A stretch of 64,000 bases of DNA from Bin5 sp965200615. GTDB lineage: Bacteria > Chloroflexota > Anaerolineae > Caldilineales > Caldilineaceae. The stretch spans positions 3,224,001 to 3,288,000 of the forward strand of contig OZ241377.1 in the NCBI GenBank assembly GCA_965200615.1. The letters run 5' to 3'. The position numbers and the translations under genes are program-made. Positions 10,701-17,371 of this stretch are shown one piece after another. The number at the start of each line of letters is the position of its first letter. Position 1 is the first letter of the stretch. The notes beneath the pieces are model-generated. The model saw nothing but the letters and a program-made list of their open reading frames with translations. It was not told the DNA's origin and ran no database searches.

Positions 10701-11786
10701 TTCGCCCGCGTCAACCCCAACACTGGCACCGCGCCTATCTTCCGCACGCGCCGCGACGCCGAAATCACCCGCCGCATCTACGAATGTCATCCGGTGCTTG
10801 TCGACCGCTCCGGCGAAGAGGAAGTCCGCGCCTGGCCTGTGCGGTATCACACGATGTTTCATATGACCAATGACTCTCATCTCTTCCGCACCGCAGCCCA
10901 ACTCGAAGCCAACGGCTTCTACCCTGTTCAGGGCAACCGCTGGAAGAAGGGGGAGGAGTTGTATCTTCCGTTGTACGAGGGAAAGATGGTGCAGGCGTTC
11001 GATCACCGTGCTGCCAGCGTCGAAGTGAATCCGGAGAATCTCAATCGGCCTGCCCAGCAGCGCATCGCCACGATTGATGAGCATTCCAACCCCAAATGGG
11101 TACCTGATCCGCAGTTTTGGGTAGACACTGAATCATTCGACTGGCATTGGCCGCTGCCATGGGCGTTAGGATTCAAAGAGATCACCGCCTCGACCAACCA
11201 TCGAACGATGATAGCCGCTCTGTTTCCCAGGGCAGCTTTCGGAAACAAGACACCGATCTTTCTTCCAGTTGAAGGTGATGTTGATGAAGAGACGGCGAGG
11301 TATAAGAATTGTGCCGCGCTGCTTGTGGCCAATTTCAACTGCATGGCGTTCGATTTCGTCGCCAGACAGAAAGTTCACGGCCAGACGCTAAACCTTTACA
11401 TCGTAGAACAGCTCCCCGTCATCGCGCCCGCCGACTACGACCGCGCCTTCGGCGCCGCCACCGCCCGCGCCCTCGTCCGCGACCACGTCCTGCGCCTCAC
11501 CTACACCGCCCACGACATGGCCCCCTTCGCCCGCGACCTTGGCTACGACGGCCCGCCCTTCATCTGGAACGAAGAGGAGCGCCGCCACCTGCGCGCCCGC
11601 CTCGACGCCCTCTACTTCCACCTCTACGGCCTCTCCCGCGCAGACGCCGCCTACATCCTCGACGCGTTCCCCATCGTCCGCCGCCACGACGAAACCGCCT
11701 TCGGCCACTACCGCGCCAAAGACATGGTCCTCGCCTACTACAACGCCCTCAACGCCGGCGATACGGATGTTGAGGTGGCGGTCTGA
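7734..11786 (+). CDS. type IIG-like restriction-modification protein (nuclease plus N6-adenine methyltransferase)
   Basis: A single 1350-residue polypeptide expected to cut unmodified DNA and methylate adenine at its target. The N-terminal 150 residues hold a probable PD-(D/E)xK nuclease: PDHLLFGD with Asp near 85, then AVAESK with Glu near 115 and Lys near 117. The methyltransferase has SAM motif I DPAMGSGHF near residue 497 and catalytic motif IV NPPW near 798 (usually NPPY; Trp occurs in this group). SFYTPQPLVDLIVE precedes motif I, as in Eco57I-type enzymes. The last 350 residues should contain the target recognition domain. No separate R, S or helicase gene adjoins it. Codon use drops in GC across the recognition region and in a patch near 8640-8750, suggesting mosaic exchange. 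The ATG lacks a clear ribosome site; a TACACT -10-like hexamer lies about 40 bases upstream. Confidence 0.88.
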   Translation: MPGQLFTSYFLEEGIRHTAAWQESQNSDLDSFRAEALALLEKAASFHAINEASTEQEIIRPLFELLGWGDYLPQQGSDRNEDIPDHLLFGDAESKSRAAAKPAPQRYPDALAVAESKRFGLPLDAREGKQTGSPHAQILRYLATADINSDGRIRWGILTNGRVWRLYDRRALPRASGYYEVDLESARQAGDGFHGLRAFRLLFGRPAFSPQHGAQTSFLEDALAEGRRYEEQVANDLSGAVFDEVYPALVRALADKSGADLAEVRQAALIFLYRLLFLLYAEDRDLLPVNDDNYARYGMRKPIRDHIHKDMTDGRAFSESAASYHNHIATLCGLIDKGDNSIGLPPYNGGLFAPQAAPMLDQARLSDAALAPIIHNLSHTEGEAGRRYVNYRDMTVQQLGSIYERLLEREPVRAADGQIVVRPNSYARKDSGSFYTPQPLVDLIVERTLAPLLEERRAAFHAKAAALQSDTRAKSARIADLRPLDPAIAALDLKALDPAMGSGHFLVTAVDYLSDAIAELVEYAPTAAPWLEDAYASPLPERIAAIRADILARAQASDWVIDEAQLTDQAIIRRMVLKRCIYGVDKNPLTVELAKVSLWLHSFTVGAPLSFLDHHLRCGDSLLGLRVHDAVQALSRLGGFTSASAIQAAENAAGGMRRIEAMSDADVAEVEASAALFQEVEKTTAELRGLLHTLCGVNWLAAGMKVRQRAEFEAPLVGAIVSQAEKAFSLLSDGPDGVDAADAVRQRSFWPEFTEMWGAANEVADREGFLHWEAAFPGVWHGWQDDEPVGGFDAIIGNPPWDQIEQPEVEWFATRSPELALAPTAAARRRGIKRLREQGDPLAAEFDAAKLRADRLGQLIRASGHYPLLGGGDINLYSLFVERAMRLVKPDGIVGLLTPSGIYADKTAARFFKTVSTGGRVGGLFDFENRRLGTDLPPFFPDVDSRFKFCALIFGGEARTFAESECAFFLHDTAVIDDPERCFPLAAADFARVNPNTGTAPIFRTRRDAEITRRIYECHPVLVDRSGEEEVRAWPVRYHTMFHMTNDSHLFRTAAQLEANGFYPVQGNRWKKGEELYLPLYEGKMVQAFDHRAASVEVNPENLNRPAQQRIATIDEHSNPKWVPDPQFWVDTESFDWHWPLPWALGFKEITASTNHRTMIAALFPRAAFGNKTPIFLPVEGDVDEETARYKNCAALLVANFNCMAFDFVARQKVHGQTLNLYIVEQLPVIAPADYDRAFGAATARALVRDHVLRLTYTAHDMAPFARDLGYDGPPFIWNEEERRHLRARLDALYFHLYGLSRADAAYILDAFPIVRRHDETAFGHYRAKDMVLAYYNALNAGDTDVEVAV

Positions 11787-12737
11787 AGTCAAATTCGCTC
11801 GACGAATCCGCCTGCTGCCGCCAGCGTAAGTAGGGGCTGATCTCACGAGAGCGATGCCCTATGGCGAGGATATCAGAATTCACAAGCACACAGTTCAGGA
11901 ATTTTTGAAAGTAACGTCACGGATAGCATCAATTGTCGAAAAGCTGAACAACACATCACAACTTAATCGCCCGGATGAACTTGGCTTCAAGAACTGGATT
12001 ACGGGCCAGGATGTCGGAGGGAAAAGCTCACCAAACAACGGGACCACTCGCTCAGTGACACAAAGTAAAGGCGACACGCGCTATCGATCGGCGGCACGCA
12101 TTTGGATACACCTGACACATATTCAGGCCCGTTAGATTCCGAGCGATGTTCCAGTTGTAATTGCGACCCGACCGGGTCGCTTATCGTTTTGGCCTGGATC
12201 AAAATTGGCGGATTGTTGTTCAGCGTTATTTGGTGTCGCTGAACTTGCGTGGAGATATAATGAAAAAAAGCCAAGGATATAGGATTATGCGAACCACAGC
12301 CCGATAATCACACGGCATAGAGCCGAATTTTGTCCACTGGCTTGCTCATATAATACATATTGACCCAAGATAGTACAAATTACCGATTTGCACGCCGCTC
12401 CTCAACTGTATTGCCTCCCTCATCCTGGCCATCTATCAGCTCGTGCTTGCCTACTTTGCTACAACCACCCACAAAAACGACAAATTGTCGCATTTGCCAG
12501 CCTTTAGACGGCGCTTACGCAGAGAAAGGCCAGCCGCGAAGCGACCCAGGGGCAGGTCAATTCAACCGACCGCCCTCGCCGCCGGCGACACCACTACGAG
12601 CGCGGCTGTCTAAACCAAATGACATTCCTGTACGCCATAACCTGTCAGTTCATCGTTTGACCAGGAACTTTCTCAGCGTTTATAGTGGGTACAATTCTTG
12701 ATGAACTGTCTGCTCGGTATCAGAGGTCTTCGCAATA
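11787..12737. other. about 950 bases with no convincing gene
   Basis: This AT-richer stretch separates the nuclease-methyltransferase from the PIN gene. It includes a 93-codon ORF at 11854-12135 with unremarkable composition and no ribosome site, a terminator-like hairpin at 12163-12190, and a startless open frame at 12374-12613 whose first part reads like a membrane helix (IASLILAIYQLVLAYF) followed by a basic tail. These look like decayed accessory genes. I see no terminal inverted repeats or transposase motifs. Confidence 0.5.
12163..12190 (+). terminator. possible intrinsic terminator
   Basis: GCGACCC and GGGTCGC form a perfect 7-bp stem around the loop GACC, followed by ttatcgtttt. It could end rightward transcripts from the nuclease-methyltransferase gene or a decayed gene between them. 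Confidence 0.5.
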
Positions 12738-13208
12738 GTGGAGCATCGGCAACTAAGAGTTTACGCTGATACGTCCGTTTTCGGCGGCGTTTTTGATGCA
12801 GGGTTTTCCGCGCCCAGTAGAAGGTTCTTTGAAGAAGTGGATGCCGGGAAGTTTGCCTTGGTGATCTCCCCTGTCGTTGAGGAAGAGATCAGATCTGCCC
12901 CCGACGTCGTCCAGGAACTTTTCACCGAGTACGACCAGACAGCCCGCGTTGAGCAAATCACCGATGAGACCCTGGAGCTTCAGGCATCGTATGTCGAACT
13001 TGGTGTCGTTTCAAGGAGTTCGCTGGCAGATGCGCTGCATGTCGCAATTGCAACGGTTGCCGGGTGTGAACTCATCGTGAGCTGGAATTTCAGGGACATT
13101 GTGCATTTTGACAAGATCCGCAAATATAACGCAGTCAATATCCTCAGAGGCCATGGCCAAATAGGAATTCATTCTCCTCTGGAGGTGGTTCAACATGACG
13201 AACCGTGA
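12738..13208 (+). CDS. PIN-domain protein, probable toxin of a type II toxin-antitoxin pair
   Basis: A probable metal-dependent ribonuclease. The PIN acidic residues are visible: YADTSVFGG at residues 9-17 (first Asp), VVEEEI near 52 (Glu), SLADALHVAIA near 95-105 (Asp and following His), and IVSWNFRDIV (final Asp). The SWNF...IV ending and the KIRKYNAVN segment match a PIN subfamily that is usually paired with a short charged partner carrying an 'M(T/S)xEE' motif. The start is GTG, with AGAGG about 12 bases upstream. The next gene overlaps its last 14 bases, and that gene has the stronger ribosome site, as expected for an antitoxin translated in excess. Confidence 0.82.
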   Translation: MEHRQLRVYADTSVFGGVFDAGFSAPSRRFFEEVDAGKFALVISPVVEEEIRSAPDVVQELFTEYDQTARVEQITDETLELQASYVELGVVSRSSLADALHVAIATVAGCELIVSWNFRDIVHFDKIRKYNAVNILRGHGQIGIHSPLEVVQHDEP

Positions 13209-13623
13209 ACCTGAATTTATGACATGGAAACGTCGCGGCGCAGAACGCGTCCGGCGCCTCGTGAAGGGTATGTCACGGGAAGAGGAACTCGAATTCTGGC
13301 GCAAACGCACAGAGAAGATGCGCGCCCGCCAAAAGGCGAAGCCGGCAGGGATGCCGCAGTCGGATACGCGCGGGGAGCCCCCGGTGTCCTCCCTTGCCAC
13401 TGACAAGGGCCTCGGCCGCAACGATTCAGACAACGCAATTCACGAACCCGACTGTGTCACCATCAAACGTCGCGGCGCAGAACGCGTCCGGCGCCTCGTG
13501 GAGGGTATGTCACGGGAAGAAGAACTCGAATTCTGGCGCAAACGCACAGAGAAGATGCGCGCCCGCCAAAAGGCGGGTCGGTCAAAATCCCGGCAAACAG
13601 CCGCCGCCAACCTTATAACTTAG
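13195..13623 (+). CDS. probable antitoxin of the PIN pair, internally duplicated
   Basis: A 142-residue, highly charged helical protein made of two nearly identical modules, each KRRGAERVRRLV(K/E)GMSR followed by EEELEFWRKRTEKMRARQKA. One module is the size of the usual partner of this PIN subfamily (one helix, a GMSxEE turn, a second helix). The modules are joined by a linker of about 40 residues, so the protein probably arose by duplication of a single-module gene. The ATG overlaps the end of the PIN gene and has a strong ribosome site, GGAGGTGG. The antitoxin role is inferred from position, overlap and resemblance. Confidence 0.72.
   Translation: MTNREPEFMTWKRRGAERVRRLVKGMSREEELEFWRKRTEKMRARQKAKPAGMPQSDTRGEPPVSSLATDKGLGRNDSDNAIHEPDCVTIKRRGAERVRRLVEGMSREEELEFWRKRTEKMRARQKAGRSKSRQTAAANLIT
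13228..13575 (+). repeat. two 111-bp direct repeats, 237 bases apart, inside the antitoxin-like gene
   Basis: Copies at 13228-13338 and 13465-13575 differ at only two positions: the A/G that gives Lys versus Glu, and a silent G/A. The offset of 237 is divisible by three, so the frame is kept. Near-identity at synonymous sites means a recent duplication or ongoing gene conversion. Confidence 0.95.
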
Positions 13624-13627
13624 ACGC

Positions 13628-13911
13628 TCATCCCATCCGCGCCCACACCTTCGTCAACGGAACCTGATTCGGCTCGCTGCTGGCCTCGCCGTCCCTGGCC
13701 TTGACCACTGTCAGACCCTGCCAACCATTTACCGCTCGGCCGTCGATGCGAATCTTCCTGGCCGGCGGCAGATCGAGGATTGGGAGATTTGTCAAATAGT
13801 GGTAGGAAGTGCAAGGCAGGTGGAACGCGGCCGAAAAGCGGTCATCATCAATTGGGGAAGAATACGCGCCGAAAAGCGGTCCACGGGCCGGCCCTGTTCG
13901 CCTGGATGCAC
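13628..13911 (-). pseudogene. possible C-terminal gene remnant, no start codon
   Basis: An open frame of about 94 codons on the minus strand with protein-like composition (YHYLTNLPILDLPPARKI, then a charged tail ending VWARMG) but no ATG, GTG or TTG start. I do not recognise a family. It lies in the gap between the antitoxin-like gene and dgkA. It may be the tail of a lost gene or a chance open frame in GC-rich DNA. Confidence 0.25.
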
Positions 13912-13967
13912 CTTATTCTTCCCATTTCGCGGTCCAAAGATCGGGGCTCACCATAAGGATTATTAAG

Positions 13968-14336
13968 ATGCCGACTCACAGCATTTGGCGAAGTATGGGC
14001 TTTGCTTTCGATGGGTTGCGCTATGCCTTTAGAAATCAACGCAGCCTTCGAATCGAAAGCATTATTGCAGGATTTATTGTCGTGATTGGATTTGCTTTGG
14101 AGATCAGCAGGCTGGAGTGGGTTATCGTGATTATTTCGATTTCCTTTGTCCTCGGGCTGGAACTGGTCAACACCGCTATAGAAGCAGTAGTTGACCTGGT
14201 GTCTCCGGAATATCATCCCGTCGCGAAAGTCGCCAAAGATATAGCCGCAGCCGCCGTTCTGACAAGTGGGGTCGGCGGGCTAATTGCCGGGCTTGTTATC
14301 TTTGGAGCTTACATACTCAAGGATAGTGTATTCTGA
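13968..14336 (+). CDS. dgkA: diacylglycerol/undecaprenol kinase (DgkA family)
   Basis: A small integral membrane kinase that phosphorylates diacylglycerol or undecaprenol. The 122-residue length, three hydrophobic helices (around residues 33-53, 55-75 and 95-118) and the active-site motif ELVNTAIEAVVDL near residue 68 identify it. An open frame extends upstream to 13809, but ATG at 13968 has AAGGA 8 bases before it and gives the normal family length. The neighbouring CDP-alcohol phosphatidyltransferase also acts on phospholipids. Confidence 0.9.
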   Translation: MPTHSIWRSMGFAFDGLRYAFRNQRSLRIESIIAGFIVVIGFALEISRLEWVIVIISISFVLGLELVNTAIEAVVDLVSPEYHPVAKVAKDIAAAAVLTSGVGGLIAGLVIFGAYILKDSVF

Positions 14337-14480
14337 AAGAGTTGTTGATGATCCGGAGATTTCCAACCAAAGCTGCTGGATTGACACTGTTAGAGAGCGC
14401 AGTTCTATCTTGGCCTCGGCGATCGGGCCGAAGTCGGACACTTCCAATTCCAAAGAATTTCCGGAAGGTACTTTCTCCAT
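14280..14480 (-). pseudogene. N-terminal fragment of an AAA ATPase (OLD/SMC-like)
   Basis: The first 32 residues read as the start of an OLD-type ATPase: LELEVSDFGPIAEAKIELRS then LTV, where the family normally continues FIGPNNSGKS. Here the sequence switches at about 14385 to SIQQLWLEIS and unrelated residues, and the open frame runs antisense into dgkA. Upstream, AGAGGAGA precedes the ATG by about 11 bases, so a true gene start survives and the body, including the Walker A loop, has been lost. The likely cause is a deletion or recombination joining it to the dgkA end. Confidence 0.55.
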
Positions 14481-14657
14481 TCTTTATGTTCTCCTCTTGA
14501 ACATATTCCTGCAGTCTGGCGCTGCCCTGTGCTCCCTCCCCCAACAACGACCGTTATAGCGCCCGCATTTCTGTTTCCCTGACTTCAGGATTATATCAAA
14601 ACGCTCCCCCCAATCCGTATTGTGTGAAATCAAAATCAATCAGCACGCCTTTGATGT

Positions 14658-14694
14658 TCTCCGCGTCCCTCCGTGGACAAAAAGGTGTCCTCCC
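14658..14694. repeat. dispersed intergenic repeat, copy B
   Basis: The second copy of the element at 7626-7662, in the same orientation, sharing tctccgcg, ccg.gga and aaaaaggtgt. It lies about 130 bases before the CDP-alcohol phosphatidyltransferase start, in the 340-base non-coding stretch after the AAA fragment. A run of seven Cs follows it. Confidence 0.6.
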
Positions 14695-14822
14695 CCCCTC
14701 CCCGCCCGTAACGTCCAACTATCCACTACTCACTGCAGTTCTCCCTCCCACGTTGAGCATCCAGCCATTCTATGCTAAGGTGGCGACCGAGTCCCCATCT
14801 GCAAGTCACAAGAGGATAGTCG

Positions 14823-15980
14823 ATGGCCGAAGAAAAGGTTGCGCAACTGCAGCGGCAGAGCCGCCGGCTGACCCTGATATGCAGTCTTACCCTCGTGTTC
14901 GGCGCGCTTCTGTTGCATTTTGGCGCCCTGAACCCCGATTTCAGCGCCCGCCGCTGGCTCATGATCTCAGCCCTGACCGTGGCCGCCGTATTCTGGTTTT
15001 TGCGACGCGTCCTCCACCACAACCATCCCCCCGGCCAGCAAGAGATCTATGCCGATCTGGGCTCGGCCAACACACTCACAATTTACCGCGGCCTTGCCTA
15101 CGCGTGGATGGCCGGCTTCCTGCTCCTGCCAAGACCCGGCGGCCCTATGGACTGGCTGCCAGCTCTGCTCTATATCGGGGCAAGTATCGCCGACGTTTTC
15201 GATGGCTATCTGGCCCGTAAATCCGGGAGAGTGACCCGGCTTGGAGAGACGCTGGACATGGAATTCGACGGCTTCGGCGTCCTCGCAGGCAGCGCCCTGG
15301 CCGTGCAATACGGACAGCTACCGCTGATTTTCCTGCTGGTGGCGTTTGCGCGTCCGCTCTTCGTCTGGGGTATGCTGTGGCGCACCCGCATGGGGCTCCC
15401 CAACCACCCGATGACCGACAGCGACCAGCGGCGCATCATGGCCGGCCTGCTGATGATCTTTCTGTCCACCGTGTTGTGGCCCATATTCGAGCCGCCCGTT
15501 ACCTACGCGGTGGGCGCCGTTTTCGGAGGCGCAGTGGCGCTCAGCTTCCTGCGCGACTGGCTCGTCACGATCGGCTGGCTGCGGCCGGATCAACCCGCCT
15601 GCATCCTCTGGCGCGCCCGCCTGAAGCTTTGGGCTTTTGCCTGGACGCCCGTCGTCCTCAGGATCGCTATCGCCCTGCTGGTCTCTCTTCTGGTTTCGAG
15701 CCTTCTTGCATCAGGGACCGCCCTGCCGGCCTCGCTGAACTGGCCCGTCTCCGCTGTCGCCGTCGCCGCAGGCTTGACAGCCCTGTTCGGCATTGGCGCC
15801 AGGACGTCGGCCGGTTTTGTCAATGCCGCCGCCTACCTGTACTTCATCTCTGGCGGCCAGTCCTGGCTGGGGCTGACGCTGCTCGTCCTCTCCTCTCTCC
15901 TGCTCATTCTTGGCAGCGGCTACTTCACGCTCTGGGTCCCCGAGGAGCGCTGGCTGCGCGTCGGAGCGGCCGACTCGTAG
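14823..15980 (+). CDS. CDP-alcohol phosphatidyltransferase family membrane protein
   Basis: Transfers a phosphatidyl group from a CDP-alcohol to an alcohol acceptor in phospholipid synthesis. The complete family signature is present near residues 123-150: IADVFDGYLARKSGRVTRLG followed by ETLDMEFD, i.e. D-x2-DG-x2-AR-x8-G-x3-D-x3-D. The protein is 385 residues with about 9-10 hydrophobic segments, longer than the usual 180-250, because of extra helices at both ends. The substrate cannot be read from sequence. AGAGGATAG lies before the ATG. Confidence 0.85.
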   Translation: MAEEKVAQLQRQSRRLTLICSLTLVFGALLLHFGALNPDFSARRWLMISALTVAAVFWFLRRVLHHNHPPGQQEIYADLGSANTLTIYRGLAYAWMAGFLLLPRPGGPMDWLPALLYIGASIADVFDGYLARKSGRVTRLGETLDMEFDGFGVLAGSALAVQYGQLPLIFLLVAFARPLFVWGMLWRTRMGLPNHPMTDSDQRRIMAGLLMIFLSTVLWPIFEPPVTYAVGAVFGGAVALSFLRDWLVTIGWLRPDQPACILWRARLKLWAFAWTPVVLRIAIALLVSLLVSSLLASGTALPASLNWPVSAVAVAAGLTALFGIGARTSAGFVNAAAYLYFISGGQSWLGLTLLVLSSLLLILGSGYFTLWVPEERWLRVGAADS

Positions 15981-16247
15981 CTGATATATGGACGCACAAT
16001 CAACCGCAGTCCGGGCCCTTTGGCGTCGTTAACATCTCGATAGAAGTAGCGAATCTTCATCCGAAATCTTCAGACGCAAATCCAAAAATCGGCGTTGTGA
16101 GAAACGCAAGTTTATGCAATGATAATGGATGATCCGTTGATTGCTTTGCAATCTTTCCACAGCCGCTTAACTACGGACTCGGCCTCGTGACCAAAACGAT
16201 CGAAGTCATCCTGATAGCGCTCCTATTCCTGCCATCGAGGTAACGTC

Positions 16248-17294
16248 ATGCATATCGAGGAACTGGAAACTCCCATCGGCGTCGTCGATCTGGACCGCCT
16301 CTCCGCCAACATCAAGCGCCTTCAGAGCTATCTCACCAGCCACGACATCGACAACCGTCCCCACATCAAGACCCACCGCATCCCTGCCATCGCCCATATG
16401 CAGATGGAGGCAGGCGCGGTCGGCATCACCTGCCAAACCCTCAGCGAGGCGGAGGTTATGTGCAGTTCGGGGATCAGAGATATCTTTCTGCCCTATAATC
16501 TGCTCAGCAAGACGAAACTCAGACGCCTCATGCTCCTGTCGCGGCGGGCAGAGATGAGCGTGACGGCAGACTCCGCCCGAACAGTAGCCGGATACGCAGA
16601 GGTCGCCGCCCAGGAAGGCGCCGTCCTCCCTGTCCTGATCGAAATGGATGGCGGCTATGAGCGTTGTGGTGTGACGACGCCGGAAGGCGTCCGCGAACTG
16701 GCTCGGCAGATCGACAGCGCGTCGCATCTACACTTTGGCGGGCTGATGGTCTACCCCTCAAACCCCGAGTCGAACGCCTTCATGGGCGAGGCCAAGATGC
16801 TGCTTGCGCAGGACGGGCTGGCCGTCGAGCGGGTCAGCGGTGGCAGTTCATTCGTCATGTGGCAGGCCCACGAGTTCACCGAAATGACAGAACACCGGGC
16901 CGGCATGTACGTCTACGGCGACCGCAACCTGGTCGATGCCGGCGCCATGAAGCTCGAAGACTGCTCCTACACTGTTTTGGCCACCGTTGTCAGCCGCCCG
17001 ACCGACGACAGGGTTGTCCTCGATTCGGGGAGCAAGTCGCTCGCCGCGGATGGCGCCCGCCAGTCTTCCGGGCACGGCCTGATCGTAGAGTACCCACAAG
17101 CGGAGATATTCAAGCTTTCAGAGGAACATGGCCACGTGGATGTGTCGCGCTGTGCCCGCAAGCCGGAGATTGGGGAACGGGTCAGCGTCCTCGTCAACCA
17201 CTGTTGCGTATCCAACAATCTCTTCCCGCGCATTGTCGGACACAGAAATGGCGAAGTGGAGCTGGAGTGGCCGGTCCTGGCAAAGGGATGGTGA
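16248..17294 (+). CDS. D-threonine aldolase / D-serine dehydratase-like PLP enzyme
   Basis: A fold-type III PLP enzyme that probably cleaves or deaminates a D-hydroxy-amino acid. The N-terminal alanine-racemase-like barrel carries the PLP lysine in PHIKTHR (near residue 44); EMDGGYERCG and VSGGSSF are the expected phosphate-binding regions. The C-terminal beta domain has HCCVSNNLF, equivalent to the His and Cys metal site of D-threonine aldolases. ATG has GAGG 8 bases upstream. It stands alone between two unrelated genes. The 267 bases before it hold no other gene; a GATAAT hexamer near 16121 could be its -10. Confidence 0.85.
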   Translation: MHIEELETPIGVVDLDRLSANIKRLQSYLTSHDIDNRPHIKTHRIPAIAHMQMEAGAVGITCQTLSEAEVMCSSGIRDIFLPYNLLSKTKLRRLMLLSRRAEMSVTADSARTVAGYAEVAAQEGAVLPVLIEMDGGYERCGVTTPEGVRELARQIDSASHLHFGGLMVYPSNPESNAFMGEAKMLLAQDGLAVERVSGGSSFVMWQAHEFTEMTEHRAGMYVYGDRNLVDAGAMKLEDCSYTVLATVVSRPTDDRVVLDSGSKSLAADGARQSSGHGLIVEYPQAEIFKLSEEHGHVDVSRCARKPEIGERVSVLVNHCCVSNNLFPRIVGHRNGEVELEWPVLAKGW

Positions 17295-17371
17295 ATAGGG
17301 GTCTGAGAAGCGCTGACGCAAAGTCCGGTTTCCAGCGGAGCAAGCGCGCCGCCAGCGGCCGCCGAAACTCC

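Noticed and set aside
11854..12135. 93-codon plus-strand frame (starting MPYGEDIRIHKHTV)
   Set aside because: No ribosome site, no family resemblance, and lower-GC composition unlike neighbouring genes. Kept only as part of the gap note.
12374..12613. Possible membrane-protein or transposase remnant
   Set aside because: No start codon, and the hydrophobic stretch alone does not identify a family; reported only as decayed DNA.
13829..13881. Short direct repeat gccgaaaagcggtc (two copies about 38 bases apart)
   Set aside because: Fourteen bases, inside a possible remnant, with no other symmetry; not enough to call a mobile-element footprint.
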